Shown here: positions 1-9,681 of the stretch, piece after piece
How positions within the stretch are numbered: the first letter of the stretch is position 1
Layout of the letters: each line of letters starts with the position of its first letter
Source of the DNA: Saprospiraceae bacterium
GTDB lineage: Bacteria > Bacteroidota > Bacteroidia > Chitinophagales > Saprospiraceae
Assembly: GCA_958295895.1 (NCBI GenBank)
Contig: CATQHI010000005.1
Location: 219,540-283,539 of the forward strand
Length of the DNA stretch: 64,000 nt
Reading direction: 5' to 3'
Made by a program: the position numbers and the translations under genes
Notes under the pieces: model-generated
What the model was told of the DNA's origin: nothing
The model's database searches: none
What the model saw: the letters and a program-made list of their open reading frames with translations, nothing else

Positions 1-1272
1 TACGCCCGCGCCGCCGGTCACCCGGATACGGAGGTGCTGTATCATCCCTCCAGCGGTCATTCGGGCGGTAGCATCAGCAGTCCCGGCGGCTGGTACGATG
101 CCGGCGACTACAACAAGTACATCGTCAACGGAGCTTTCCCCATGGGGCAGTACCTGGCGCTCTACGAAGACGTAGGCGACCCCGCTCCCGACGGCAGCCT
201 CAACCTCCCCGAAAGCGGCAACGGGCAGAGCGACTACCTCGATGAGATGAAGTACGAGCTGGACTGGATGCTTACCATGCAGGACGAAGATGGTGGGCTG
301 TTCCATAAGCTTACGACCCTGAGGTTCGAGGGAATGGTCATGCCGAACGTAGCGACCAGCCAGCGGTACATCGTGGGGAAGAGTACCACCGCGACGCTGG
401 ACTTTGCCGCCGCCACGGCCCAGGCATCCCGCGTGTACCGCCCCCTGGATGCCGCCTACGCCGATCGTCTGCTTGCCGCCGCCCGCCGTGCCTACACCTG
501 GGGGACCGCCAATCCAAATGCCGTATTCCGTAATCCGGACGATGTAAGCACCGGCGAGTACGGTGACGACAATGCCGACGACGAACGTACCTGGGCCGCC
601 GCCGAGCTCTTCGCCACGACCGGTGAGCAGGAGTACTACAACGAGCTACAGGCCCGCCCGCCACGTATGCGCTTCAACGCCGGAGAGAGCTGGACCGGCT
701 ACATGGGTAACCTGGCCGCCTACACCCTGCTCCGCTTCCCCGACCGTGTACCGCAGGAGATGCACCAGGAGCTCCGGCAGCTCGTGATTACCCTGGCCGA
801 TAGCCTCGTGATGGACGTAGACCAAAATCCGTACCGCCAACCCATTACGGACTTCGAGTGGGGCAGCAACTCCGACGTGCTCAACGCCGCGATGCTCCTA
901 GCCGCCGCCCACCGCCAGGAGCCGAAGGAAGACTACGTAGCCGCCATACGCAGTAGCGTCGACTACGTGCTGGGCAATAACCCTAATAACGTCTGCTACC
1001 TCACCGGCTACGGCGACCGCGCGCCGATGAATATCCACCACCGACCCAGCATTGCCGACGGTATTGCCGCTCCCGTACCCGGACTGCTCTCCGGCGGCCC
1101 CAACAGCAAGCAGCAGGATAAGCAGTACACCACCTACGAAGCCGGAGCAGCCCCGATGCAGAGCTGGGCCGACCAGGAGCCTAGTTTTGCCAGCAATGAG
1201 ATCTGTCTGAACTGGAATGCTCCCTTCACCTACGTAACCGGCTACCTGGAGCACGTAGCTACCGCAAAGTGA
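1..1272 (+). CDS. Glycoside hydrolase family 9 endoglucanase, 3' part
   Basis: Secreted or surface enzyme cutting beta-1,4-glucan by inversion. The frame is open from base 1, so the signal peptide, any Ig-like domain and the true start lie upstream of the window; the GTG at 34 is only an internal codon. The GH9 marks are visible: the WYDAGDYNKY motif with its two Asp codons at 97-99 and 106-108, the HHR substrate-binding motif at 1036-1044, and the NEICLNWNAP motif with the proton-donor Glu at 1198-1200. The protein ends soon after this motif, as a GH9 catalytic domain does, with no C-terminal secretion domain. Lyase and GH2 genes nearby suggest polysaccharide use. The family is sure; exact substrate is not. 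Confidence 0.93.
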   Translation, partial: YARAAGHPDTEVLYHPSSGHSGGSISSPGGWYDAGDYNKYIVNGAFPMGQYLALYEDVGDPAPDGSLNLPESGNGQSDYLDEMKYELDWMLTMQDEDGGLFHKLTTLRFEGMVMPNVATSQRYIVGKSTTATLDFAAATAQASRVYRPLDAAYADRLLAAARRAYTWGTANPNAVFRNPDDVSTGEYGDDNADDERTWAAAELFATTGEQEYYNELQARPPRMRFNAGESWTGYMGNLAAYTLLRFPDRVPQEMHQELRQLVITLADSLVMDVDQNPYRQPITDFEWGSNSDVLNAAMLLAAAHRQEPKEDYVAAIRSSVDYVLGNNPNNVCYLTGYGDRAPMNIHHRPSIADGIAAPVPGLLSGGPNSKQQDKQYTTYEAGAAPMQSWADQEPSFASNEICLNWNAPFTYVTGYLEHVATAK

Positions 1273-1297
1273 GCCGTTCACAAGAAGTAAAGGCATA

Positions 1298-1325
1298 ACA
1301 CTACGTTTCCAAAAGTGTGTTTTTT
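1298..1325 (+). terminator. Weak possible terminator after the GH9 gene
   Basis: ACACT pairs with AGTGT across a 12-base loop, followed by a run of six T. The stem is only five base pairs, so this may be chance in an AT-rich spacer. Confidence 0.25.
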
Positions 1326-1392
1326 ATGAACAGTATTTTGCAGTTTGCTGTAATAGCAGAACAATTACTAACCTATTAAAACACCCAAAACC

Positions 1393-1890
1393 ATGGATAG
1401 CGACCAGCTAACCCAACTTATTAAACAGGGACTCTCGGCCATGAAGTCGGGCAGTAAAACTGCTTCCCAGTCCGCTAGCGAAGTTCAGAGCGACGCTAGT
1501 AACGACCAGCTCAAAAAACTCCTGCAGAAGGGCACCGAAACCTCCAAGCAATGGCAGCAGCGCGTAGACCGTGCCCTCGAGCAAGCCGGCGGAAGTCAGC
1601 AGGAACAGGAGAACGAGATCATGCAGGCCATGGACCGAGTCGGCAAGCAAATCCGCCAGGAAGCCCCGAACGAGCGTGTACGTGACCTGGGCATCATCGC
1701 CAACGGACAGTTGATCCTGCACTACTGGATCGGTGCCTTCGGTACCATGGAAGCCTACTGCAAGCAGGCGGGCATGGACCAGGCCGCCCAGGAAATGAAG
1801 TCCTGCGTCAGCGAGGCCAAGCAGGCTGACGAGAAGTACACCGACATTGCCATGCAGATCATGCAACAGCAGCAAATGGCTTCTGCCTAG
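1393..1890 (+). CDS. DUF892 ferritin-like protein, copy 1
   Basis: All-helical protein of the YciE/YciF (DUF892) ferritin-like family, 165 residues, no signal peptide, so cytoplasmic. The family is linked to stress responses and may bind metal; its biochemical role is unsettled. The C-terminal helix pair carries the family pattern HYWIGAFGTMEAYCKQAG (about residues 115-132), then a second acidic helix ending in Gln-rich sequence. The N-terminal half is rich in Ser, Gln and Lys. The next gene is a paralogue of almost the same length, so the two are a tandem duplication. The ATG at 1393 follows an AT-rich leader. Confidence 0.82.
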   Translation: MDSDQLTQLIKQGLSAMKSGSKTASQSASEVQSDASNDQLKKLLQKGTETSKQWQQRVDRALEQAGGSQQEQENEIMQAMDRVGKQIRQEAPNERVRDLGIIANGQLILHYWIGAFGTMEAYCKQAGMDQAAQEMKSCVSEAKQADEKYTDIAMQIMQQQQMASA

Positions 1891-1914
1891 CCTGTAGGGT
1901 AAAGTACTGACCGT

Positions 1915-1947
1915 ACCGGCCCACTCCCAACTCGGGGGTGGGCCGGT
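1915..1947. terminator. GC-rich hairpin between the two DUF892 genes
   Basis: Fourteen-base arms starting ACCGGCCCAC pair around a five-base loop with one wobble. No T tract follows on the + strand, so it could be a terminator, an attenuator or an mRNA-stability hairpin. Confidence 0.55.
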
Positions 1948-2048
1948 TGCGTTGCTGGCAGGATCAATCGTAAGGCTAAATGAAAATAATTACAACAATG
2001 CCGACGGTTTTGGAGTAGTGAAAGCACCATCACGCAAAACCCATTACC

Positions 2049-2531
2049 ATGGCCAACGACCAACTCACCTACCTCATCCAGGAAAGCCTCGCCTCCATGC
2101 AGGCCGGCGGCAAGATCGCTGAAGACGCTACCGCCGAGATTAACAACGCCGCCACCAACGAAAAACTGAAGGCCGCCCTAGAGGAGGGCAACAAGACCGC
2201 CGAGCAGTGGCGGCAGCGCGTCGACCGGGCCCTCCAGGAAGCCGGCGGCAGCAGCGAGCCCGGCAATCGCATCATCGAGGCGCTCTACGACGTGAGCAAA
2301 TCAGTCATCACCAAGTACGGGGACGACTACTCCCGCGACCTGGCCATCATCGAATCCGGCCAACTCGCCCTCCACTACTGGATCGCCGCCTTCGGTACCA
2401 TGGATGCCTACGCCAAGCGTGCCGGACTGAGTCAGACCTCCCAGGACATGGAGAAGTGCCGTAAGGAGGCCGAGCAAGCAGATAAGGAGCATACCGACAT
2501 CGCTCTTGAGATTATCGAATCACACAGTTAG
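2049..2531 (+). CDS. DUF892 ferritin-like protein, copy 2
   Basis: Paralogue of the preceding DUF892 gene, 160 residues. The shared blocks are the opening D-Q-L-T-x-L-I, the WRQRVDRAL segment, and the HYWIAAFGTMDAYAKRAGL helix near residue 120. Copy 2 has more Glu and Ala and fewer Gln. It lies 158 bp behind copy 1 with a strong hairpin between, so the two may be transcribed at different levels. It is convergent with the downstream lyase gene: the stop codons share TTAG at 2528-2531. A YciE/YciF-type stress role is family knowledge only. Confidence 0.82.
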   Translation: MANDQLTYLIQESLASMQAGGKIAEDATAEINNAATNEKLKAALEEGNKTAEQWRQRVDRALQEAGGSSEPGNRIIEALYDVSKSVITKYGDDYSRDLAIIESGQLALHYWIAAFGTMDAYAKRAGLSQTSQDMEKCRKEAEQADKEHTDIALEIIESHS

Positions 2532-3730
2532 TCGGCATCTACCCATAGGCTTGACCGCCGGATTGGAAAGTTTCGTTCGATCTCCTGCGATTTTCGCTCC
2601 GGACGAAGTTGCTCCCAGGCAGCAAGTAACTGCCGATCCCCGTACGCCCGGGCTGCTAGTAGCAGCCCGGGCGATTGGATGGGTACCTCATCGTAGTGCA
2701 TCACGTCGGGCGGATAGGGCCAATCCGCTTTGTCGGTCAGGTAGGGCGTCATGAAGGCAAAGGCCTCGTGCAGAGTGCCGTCACCGTCGGCGGTAGGATA
2801 CGTCCAGAGTGATTCCCCAGCTTGGGAGCCGTAGTCGGCAAGCACGGCAAACCCCTCCAGATTGAATAGGGTGTAGATATACGGTTTGGTACGCTCCAGC
2901 TCTTCGGGAAACCCACCCGTGCTGTCCATCTGTAGGGTAAGCATTGTCTTAAAGGCTTCGCGTGCTGCTGCTAGTTCCGCTTCCCGCCCGGCCACGCTCG
3001 CAAAGGCTGCAACCTGCGCGGCCCACCAGGTACTGTGATTGTTGCCGTTATCGCGCTCAGCGAGGCCGTATTCGTGGGTCGTCATCCAGGTCAGGTACTG
3101 GTCGAACCAGCCGGTCAGCTTGCCGTCATCTTCACCATTCAGGTAGCTGAGCGCCCGTAGCTCCTCGATACTCTTAGCCACCTCGATAAGGTGAATAGTG
3201 TCGATGATACCAATGCCCCGGCCCGTCACGCGGCCACTGATGGCCTGGGCGTACAGCAGGTTGGGCATCATACTCGTCTTGTCGCTGATGAACCAGGCCC
3301 GCAGGTGTTCTAGGGCTTTGGCGGCATACTTTTTGTTGCCGGTCAGCTTATAGGCGGCGGTCAGGGTGGCTACTTTTTTGCTCATATCCACCATCGCCAG
3401 CCGGTGGGCCACGAAGTTGTCGGGGTTGCTCTGCCCGTCCTTGCGAATGTAGGGGCCGCCGGGGTTGTCGGGGTCCGGCCACCAGTAATCACCCTCGGAG
3501 TAGAAGTCGCGGGGCCCACCGGCACTGCGCTCGCTCACTGCGGCGGTCAGGGGCACGGGCGCAGCGTCGAAGTATTCATTGGCGGTGGCGAGCAGTCCGT
3601 CACGGTCGTAATGTGCGGGCGGTTCTTCAGCGGCAAGGGGGGGCGCGGACGCGGGTGCGGCGGAATCGCGGCAAGCGGCCGGACCGCATAGGCAAAGGGC
3701 GGTGAGCCAGGTGTAGAAGAGGGTTTTCAT
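2528..3730 (-). CDS. Alginate-lyase-family polysaccharide lyase, lipoprotein
   Basis: Predicted PL5/PL38-like (alginate lyase superfamily) enzyme that cuts uronic-acid polymers such as alginate or glucuronan by beta-elimination. The family blocks are EGDYWWPDPDNPGGPYIRKDG near residue 80 and the active-site motif NNHSTWWAAQ. I chose the ATG at 3730 because it starts a lipoprotein signal ending LCGPAAC; the ATG at 3784 adds a charged, non-signal extension. A box reading TAAGTTTC ends five bases before this ATG, so the mRNA may be leaderless. The gene lies next to a GH2 gene on the same strand, suggesting joint breakdown of an acidic glycan. Substrate is not decided by sequence. Confidence 0.82.
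   Translation of the reverse strand: MKTLFYTWLTALCLCGPAACRDSAAPASAPPLAAEEPPAHYDRDGLLATANEYFDAAPVPLTAAVSERSAGGPRDFYSEGDYWWPDPDNPGGPYIRKDGQSNPDNFVAHRLAMVDMSKKVATLTAAYKLTGNKKYAAKALEHLRAWFISDKTSMMPNLLYAQAISGRVTGRGIGIIDTIHLIEVAKSIEELRALSYLNGEDDGKLTGWFDQYLTWMTTHEYGLAERDNGNNHSTWWAAQVAAFASVAGREAELAAAREAFKTMLTLQMDSTGGFPEELERTKPYIYTLFNLEGFAVLADYGSQAGESLWTYPTADGDGTLHEAFAFMTPYLTDKADWPYPPDVMHYDEVPIQSPGLLLAARAYGDRQLLAAWEQLRPERKSQEIERNFPIRRSSLWVDAD
3641..3658 (-). repeat. 18-bp dispersed repeat copy (one mismatch)
   Basis: Reads GCACCCGCGTCCGCGCCC on the minus strand, 17 of 18 to the window consensus. It lies just after the lipobox codons of the lyase gene. Confidence 0.7.
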
Positions 3731-3815
3731 AAAGGGAAACTTAGTGCGAGCGTTGGGATACAAGGTTCTGTGGGTGCGAGCCACGAAATTTATGTATTGG
3801 ACTGCCGTGAGTGGC

Positions 3816-3826
3816 GGGGGGGGGGG
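3816..3826. other. G11 homopolymer tract, intergenic
   Basis: Eleven G in a row in the spacer between the lyase start and the GH2 stop. Tract length in such runs is often misread and can also vary in vivo. Confidence 0.6.
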
Positions 3827-3846
3827 ACGGCCGGCGGGGTGCAGAC

Positions 3847-6251
3847 TTAGTTGTTAATCACCAGGTAACTGCCCTTAAAATCCTGGTTGCGGGCCTCAAT
3901 CACCGTGCGACCGGGGGCGGGAACGAGCTCGATGGCGGCGCGGCCGTTGGCCATTTCGATGACCTGGCTGCGGGTGGGTAGACCCCAGTCCACGAGCAGC
4001 TCCCCGGCCCCGTTGTGGTCGAAGTAGACGCGGCCTTCGTAGTCGAGTGCGCGGCGGCCCTCGGAATCCTGCATCACGGCCTCGATCAGCTGGTTGCCGT
4101 TGGGAAGATCGCGGTAGCTAAGCACGATCTTGGCGGGTGTGCCGGCCCTTTCGAAGGTGTAATTGACGATGAGGGTGTCGCGGGCTACTTCGCTGCCCTC
4201 GCGGTAAGCGACGGCTTCAAGTGCGTTCGCTCCTGCCGTAAAGTCGACCGGCCAGTGCAGCCCGGAGGCGGGAAACTCGTTAATGTCCTTCGTCTTCCTA
4301 CCTAGCGATTCACCGTTATGGAAAAATTCGACTTCGGTCCCATTACTAAATACGGACACCTCGCGCGACTTGCCCTCGGGACCGCTGCGCTCCTTCCAGG
4401 TATGGGATTCGATGTAGGCAAAGGGGTCATCCGACCAGTAGCTTTTGAATACGTAGTAGGCGTCCTTGGGCTTCCCCTCGCGGTCTACCAGCCCCTTCTG
4501 GTTGAGGTAGGGGATGGCGTTCTCGGGGCGTAGCGGGGTGCCGAAATCCTTAAAGGCCCACTGGGCGTTGCCGGCGAACCAGTCGGTGGTCTCCGCTACA
4601 CGCAGATGCCAGTCGAAGAGATCGACGATATAGTTCTCGGTCCAGTCGCCGGTCCGGGCAATGTTGGCGACCCCGACCTGGCTGACGGCCTCGGCCCAGT
4701 CATCGGCGGCAATAGTGCCCTCGCCCGTGATGGGGTTCTCGGTGTGGCGACCGACGTGGCTGGAGCCTCCGTACTCCATGTGCAGGAAGCGGGAATACTT
4801 CTGGCGGCTATCCTCCAGGGCAGCGGCGTAGTTGCTGTAGACTCCGGCGTACCAGCCCGACCAGATAGAGGGGGAAAACACGTCTGGAATACCGGCCCCG
4901 TCGTAATACTTGCGCAGGGCGGTGAGCCGGTAGGGGTCGAGCCGGTGGGCGACGGTATTCAGGCGTTCCAGGTAGGCGTTGAGTGCGGTGGGGTCGTCAC
5001 CCCCCTCGAAGTCGGGTAACCAGTAGAGCTCGTTGCCCAGCGACCAGAAAAATATACTGGGATGGTTGAAGTTCTGGACGATCTGCTCCCGCAGCAGGCG
5101 TTCGGTGTTGGATTCCCACGCGGCGCCGCCCTTGCCACCGCGGCACCAGGGCAGCTCATCCCAGACGATCAGTCCCAGCGCGTCGCAGGCGCGGTACACT
5201 TCGGGGTCCTGGGGGTAGTGGCCGAGGCGCACGAAGTTGCCCCCCATCGCTTTGATCATTTCCATATCGCGGCGGTGCAGGCTATCGGGCATGGCCGCGC
5301 CGAGGCCGGCGTGCTCTTCGTGGCGGTGGGTGCCGCGCAGGAGCAGCCGCTCCCCATTGAGGTAGAATGCCCCGCTGGGTTCGAAGCGGTAGAACCGGTA
5401 GCCGTAAGTGACGTCGCGTACGTCCACCAGGCTGTCACCGGCGTAGAGCTCGACCCGCATGGTGTAGAGCTCGGGAGTATCGACCGACCACAGCCGGGGG
5501 GTCTGGATCGGCGGCAGATCGATCTGGTAGGCGATGGAATCTCCGGTACTCTCGTAGCGGGCATCGAGGATGGTGACTGGCTCACCGTCGGGGTCAATGA
5601 TACCGGCCCGGAGTAGGTACTGACCCCGCGGTCCGGCTTCGGGGCGGAAGTGGCCCTGCACCCGCGTCCCCGCCACCTGTGCCGTCACCTCAGGCGTACT
5701 GACGTGCACGTCGACAAGACGGTTGGGGGGTACGATCTCGAGCCACAGGTCGCGTGTGATGCCGCCGTAGATAAAGAAATCAGATTTCTGGGAAGGGATC
5801 ACGTCGGGGTCGTAGCCGTTGTCGACGCGGATGGCGATCTCGTTGTCCGCCCCGGCTCGACCAGTTCGGTGACATCGATACGAAAACCCACGTAGCCCCC
5901 TACGTGCTCACCCGCGCGCCGGCCATTGACGTAGACCTGCGTCCGGATATTGGCGCCCTCAAAGTAAAGGAGGTAGCGCGCCGCCCCGTAGTCGGCCACC
6001 GGCAGGGTTTTGCGGTACCAGCTGGCATCGCGGCGGTAGCCGGCCGCGTTGTCGACAGCGTCCCACTGGTTCCAGGTGTGGGGGAGGCTGACGGCTTGCC
6101 AAACGGTTGCACTGGCAAGCTCGGCGATGTCGGTGAGGGGCCGGGCAAGGTATTCCCAATTAGCGTTGAGGTTAAGCTGCCGGCGGGTCACTTCCTGGGC
6201 GGAAGCGCCAAGGGTAAATAGAAAAAGATAGGCCAGGAGGTAATGGTGCAT
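3847..6251 (-). CDS. Glycoside hydrolase family 2 (beta-galactosidase-like), frameshifted
   Basis: Retaining exo-glycosidase of the beta-galactosidase/mannosidase/glucuronidase superfamily, with signal peptide (MHHYLLAYLFLFTLGASAQ) and so periplasmic or surface exposed. Order: sugar-binding domain, Ig-like domain, TIM barrel with acid/base Glu in SLGNELYW and nucleophile Glu in HMEYGG, then a DUF4982-like domain. The frame breaks in the C4 run at 5850-5853: one more C would join the two halves as EPGGADNEIAIRVDNGYDPD. The flanking sequence is fully conserved, so this is probably a sequencing error, otherwise a very recent loss. The exact glycosidic specificity cannot be read. Confidence 0.85.
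5658..5675 (+). repeat. 18-bp dispersed repeat copy (one mismatch), inside GH2
   Basis: Matches the consensus at 17 of 18 bases, antisense to the GH2 gene and far from a gene end, unlike most copies. Confidence 0.6.
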
Positions 6252-6304
6252 TGCGTAACGGTGAGGAGCATCAAGTTACGCTGTTCTGCGTACTTATGAC
6301 ACAG

Positions 6305-7513
6305 TTAGCCGAGAACGGTCGTCACTTTAACGGTCTCGTGCAGCGTACGGTGTACCGGACAGCGGTCGGCGATCTCCAGCAGGCGTGCCCGCTGTTCGTC
6401 GTTTAGCTTCCCCCGTAGCACCACCACCCGCTCGAAGTGGTCGATCTTAGTGGGCCGCTCGTCGGAAGCTTCCATATCGGCGGCATAGTCCTTTTTGTGA
6501 TTGAGGTGTACCTGCACTTCGTCCACCACCCACCCCTTGCGGCGGGCGTACATCTGTATGGTCATGGCCGTACAGGCTCCGAGCCCGGCACTCACTAGCT
6601 CGTAGGGGCCGGGACCGAAGTCATTACCCCCCACACTCTCCGGCTCGTCTGCCGTCAGGTGGTGCTGGCGTACCATCACCTCCGTTGTGTACCCCTCCCG
6701 CCCCAGACGTACGGCTACTTTGTGGTCACTTTCCAATGATTCACCCTGCGGCTGCGGTAGATAGCGGCTCGACCAGCCCGCGATGACCTGCCCGGCGTAG
6801 TGGCTATCGGCGTTGTCCGACAGGAGGTGGTCCGCCCCGTCCAGACTCACGAAGCTCTTCGGGTGGCGGGCGGCGGTGTACAGTTTGGCCGCCTCGTCGA
6901 TGGAGACGGTTTTATCCTGCGGTGAGTGTAAAATCAGTAGCCCCGCCTCTAGCTCTCGAATATTCTTATCCAGCTCATGGGCCCCTAGATCGTCCACGAA
7001 CTGCTTAGCGATCTGAAAGGGGCGCCCCCCGATATTGACCGTCGCCCGCCCGGACTCCGCAATCTGCTCCAGCTTCTCGGCGAAGTGCCGTGAAACGTGG
7101 TCCGGAGCAAAGGGTGCCCCGATGGTCACCACCGCCTTCACCGAGGGGAGTTGATTGGCTGCGCACAGCACGGCCGCTCCTCCCAGGCTGTGCCCCACTA
7201 GTAGTGCCGGAGCGAGATGGTGCGCTGCGAGCCACTCACCCGCCGCTACCAGATCCGAGATATTAGTAGTAAAGCTGGTATCCACAAAATCCCCCTCACT
7301 CTCCCCAATCCCCGTAAAGTCGAAGCGCAGTACCCCGATGCCCACCAGGTTGAGCTCCCGACTGATGTTGTGTGAGGCCGTCAGGTCCGACCCGCAGGTA
7401 AAGCAGTGGGCAAAAATGGCAAAGGCATGCGGATGGCGGTCCACGGGCAGCTCCAATCGAGCCGAGAGTTGCACCCCGGAAGCATTAGGAAAAGAAACTT
7501 TTGCTGCGTTCAC
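6305..7513 (-). CDS. Alpha/beta hydrolase fused to OsmC-family domain
   Basis: Two-domain cytoplasmic protein of 402 residues. Residues 1-255 are an alpha/beta hydrolase with nucleophile Ser109 in GHSLGG, Asp200 and His229 as likely triad partners. Residues 260-402 are an OsmC/Ohr-type peroxidase-like domain with its two redox Cys at 314 (LGACTAM) and 385 (CPVH). This fusion is known in many bacteria and is tied to organic-peroxide or thiol stress. The start is GTG at 7513; 7 bp upstream begins a 27-bp AT-rich inverted repeat that could bind a MarR/OhrR-type regulator. The stop is 53 bp from the GH2 start, so co-transcription into GH2 is possible. Confidence 0.9.
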   Translation of the reverse strand: MNAAKVSFPNASGVQLSARLELPVDRHPHAFAIFAHCFTCGSDLTASHNISRELNLVGIGVLRFDFTGIGESEGDFVDTSFTTNISDLVAAGEWLAAHHLAPALLVGHSLGGAAVLCAANQLPSVKAVVTIGAPFAPDHVSRHFAEKLEQIAESGRATVNIGGRPFQIAKQFVDDLGAHELDKNIRELEAGLLILHSPQDKTVSIDEAAKLYTAARHPKSFVSLDGADHLLSDNADSHYAGQVIAGWSSRYLPQPQGESLESDHKVAVRLGREGYTTEVMVRQHHLTADEPESVGGNDFGPGPYELVSAGLGACTAMTIQMYARRKGWVVDEVQVHLNHKKDYAADMEASDERPTKIDHFERVVVLRGKLNDEQRARLLEIADRCPVHRTLHETVKVTTVLG

Positions 7514-7520
7514 ACCGTTT

Positions 7521-7547
7521 ATTTTAAAACAAATTGTTTGTTAAAAT
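7521..7547. promoter_or_regulatory. AT-rich inverted repeat before the hydrolase-OsmC gene
   Basis: The arms ATTTTAaAACAAA and TTTGTTAAAAT flank TTG. Its position against the start codon fits a repressor operator. A related palindrome with TGTTAAAT arms lies at 29965-29989. Confidence 0.5.
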
Positions 7548-7560
7548 GCCCCCCATCCCC

Positions 7561-7568
7561 TAAATTTG
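7561..7568 (+). promoter_or_regulatory. Bacteroidota -7 box TAAATTTG
   Basis: A match to TAnnTTTG, 35 bp upstream of the small ORF at 7604. It is the best reason to think that ORF is transcribed. Confidence 0.45.
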
Positions 7569-7603
7569 TAGCGCCACCTGGGGAAATCACCTAGCCAAAA
7601 CTC

Positions 7604-7855
7604 ATGACATGTCCCAATCTAACACCCCCTCCCCGGCCAAATCCGCTCCCCAAGCCGACGCTCCCGGTAAAGTACCCCCATCCCCCCGAACGCGATCGCC
7701 TCCGCGATATGATCGTAGTTATTGTCACCTACCCCCTCACCCCTACCGAGAAAACGAACAAACTTGCGGCTAAGAAGCCGTGGCTGGAGTTTGTGAGTTT
7801 GCTGCTGAAGGTGTTGCTGGCGGTGTATGCTATTTACGAAGCCGCGAATAAGTAG
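7604..7855 (+). CDS. Small Pro-rich protein with C-terminal membrane helix
   Basis: An 83-residue ORF not recognised by family. The first 35 residues are Pro-rich and low in complexity; the end, WLEFVSLLLKVLLAVYAIYE, is a good membrane helix. A second reading frame from ATG 7609 starts with a natural-looking Ser/Ala/Pro/Gln sequence (MSQSNTPSPAKSAPQADAP), so the true protein may start there and shift frame through a nearby C run into the helix. A -7 box lies upstream. I would treat only the C-terminal half as likely real. Confidence 0.4.
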   Translation: MTCPNLTPPPRPNPLPKPTLPVKYPHPPERDRLRDMIVVIVTYPLTPTEKTNKLAAKKPWLEFVSLLLKVLLAVYAIYEAANK

Positions 7856-7879
7856 ACCTGGCTTTGCTAGGGTAAGCGC

Positions 7880-9553
7880 CTAATGCTCCGCCAGATAAGC
7901 ATGCACAAACTTAATCGCCATCGCCCCCTCACCCACCGCGCTAGCCACCCGGTTCATCGCCCCGCTACGCACGTCGCCGGCGGCGAAGATGCCCGGCTGG
8001 CAGGTTTCTAGAAGGAAAGGATTGCGCTCAAGCGGCCAGCCCTTGCGGCGCTCGGCAGTAGCTAATAGATCGGGACCGGTGATGATGAAGCCGCGCTTGT
8101 CGGTCATGATCTGTCCACTCTCGAGCCACTCGGTACGGGGGCGGGCGCCGATAAAGATGAATAGGGCGTCGGCCTCGACCTCGTAGGTGCTCTCATCCTC
8201 GGTGTTTTTCAGGACCAGGCGCTGCACGTGGTCGTCATCGCCGCATACCTTGATCACCTCCCGGAAGCCCTGCACCGTGATGTTGTCGATGGCGTCGATC
8301 TGGTCGATGAGGTAGCTCGACATGCTGCTGGTGAGGTCGGGCTTGCGCACCAGAATGGTGACCTGGCTGGCAAATTTGGAGAGGTACACCGCGCCCTGTC
8401 CGGCACTGTTGCCGCCTCCTACGATGAAGACGTTTTGGTTCTCGCAGCCCTTGGCCTCGGTCATCGCCGCGCCGTAGTACACGCCGGCCCCGTTAAATTT
8501 GTCGGCGCCCTCTGCGGGCAGCTTGCGGTATTCCACGCCGGTAGTGAGGATGACCGATTTGGTCTTCACCTGGCTGTCGTCGTCGAGGGTAAGGATTTTA
8601 TAGTCGTCCTGGATCTTGATGTGGGTCACCTCGCGGGGGCTCACCACCTCCACGCCGAAGCGCAGGGTCTGGGCCATGGCCCGCCGCGTCAGCTCCGAGC
8701 CGGATAGGCCACTGGGGAAGCCCAGGTAATTCTCGATGCGGCTGCTGCTGCCGGCCTGCCCGCCCGGTGCCCGCTTTTCGACCACTAGGGTATGCAGGCC
8801 TTCGGAGCCACCGTACACCGCCGCGGCCATCCCCGAGGGGCCGGAGCCGATGATGATCACGTCGTAAAGCTCCTCGCTCGCCGTAGCACTCATTCCGAGC
8901 TTTTCGGCGATGGCATCCAGTTTGGGGTTCGCCAGGCTGCTACCATCCTCGAAGACCACCAGCGGCAGGTCCTTAGCCTCGCAATTGTGTAACTGCATCA
9001 CTTCCTCACCCTGGGGGCTGCGTGCATCTACCCAGCGGTAATGGAGCAGGTTAGCGGCCATCCAGTCCTTGATGTTGTGCGACTTAGGCGAGTACTGGTA
9101 GCCCACCACGCGGATGCCCTGAAACTCGGGGCGGTAGCTGAGTTTCCAGTCCTCGAGCAGCTCGTCCAGTACGGGGAAGAGCTTCTCCTCCGGCGGGTCC
9201 CAGGGCTTCATCAGGTAGTAGTCGAGCTGCACGTCGTTGATGGCCTTGATGGCGGCATCGGTATCGCTGTAGGCGGTCAGCAGCACCCGTTTGGCGAGTG
9301 GGAAGTAGGGCTTGGCCCGTTCCAGGAAGTCTACCCCCAGCATCTCGGGCATCCGCTGATCGGAGAGGTAAAGCGCTACGACTTCCCCCTTTTTCTTCAG
9401 TTCCTTGACGGCCTCCAGCGCCTCCTTCGCACTATCGGTACTGATGATGCGGTAATCATCTTTGTACTGGTTACGCAGGTCACGCTTGAGCGAGCGCAGC
9501 ACCTGCTGATCGTCGTCGACGGAAAGGATGATGGGTTTGCGGTCGTTGGCCAT
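7880..9553 (-). CDS. Response regulator fused to thioredoxin-reductase-like flavoprotein
   Basis: 557 residues, cytoplasmic. Residues 8-125 are a receiver domain with phospho-acceptor Asp65, Thr93 and Lys116. Residues 145-220 look like a thioredoxin/glutaredoxin-fold linker. From 230 on it is a thioredoxin-reductase-like FAD/NAD(P)H oxidoreductase with GSGPSG at 236-241 and GGGNSAG at 377-383. The redox CxxC of true thioredoxin reductases is missing: the stretch just before the NAD(P)H domain (about 358-368) reads YYGAAMTEAKGC. It therefore probably moves electrons without a dithiol step. The sensor kinase gene follows upstream on the same strand, so the pair forms a two-component system with an enzyme as output. 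Start ATG at 9553. Confidence 0.9.
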   Translation of the reverse strand: MANDRKPIILSVDDDQQVLRSLKRDLRNQYKDDYRIISTDSAKEALEAVKELKKKGEVVALYLSDQRMPEMLGVDFLERAKPYFPLAKRVLLTAYSDTDAAIKAINDVQLDYYLMKPWDPPEEKLFPVLDELLEDWKLSYRPEFQGIRVVGYQYSPKSHNIKDWMAANLLHYRWVDARSPQGEEVMQLHNCEAKDLPLVVFEDGSSLANPKLDAIAEKLGMSATASEELYDVIIIGSGPSGMAAAVYGGSEGLHTLVVEKRAPGGQAGSSSRIENYLGFPSGLSGSELTRRAMAQTLRFGVEVVSPREVTHIKIQDDYKILTLDDDSQVKTKSVILTTGVEYRKLPAEGADKFNGAGVYYGAAMTEAKGCENQNVFIVGGGNSAGQGAVYLSKFASQVTILVRKPDLTSSMSSYLIDQIDAIDNITVQGFREVIKVCGDDDHVQRLVLKNTEDESTYEVEADALFIFIGARPRTEWLESGQIMTDKRGFIITGPDLLATAERRKGWPLERNPFLLETCQPGIFAAGDVRSGAMNRVASAVGEGAMAIKFVHAYLAEH

Positions 9554-9629
9554 GGAGGAGGTAGTTCTGTAGGGGGTAGTTCGGTAGGCGGGTGGGGGAG
9601 GTGTTACGTGCGGCCTGAGGGGGAGTAAG

Positions 9630-9647
9630 GGGCGGGGTCGCAGGTGC
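9630..9647 (-). repeat. 18-bp dispersed repeat copy (full match)
   Basis: Reads GCACCTGCGACCCCGCCC on the minus strand, in the spacer between the kinase stop and the response-regulator start, in gene sense. Confidence 0.85.
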
Positions 9648-9681
9648 GGTGTAGGTGGAACAACCCCAAACCGCGAATCGC

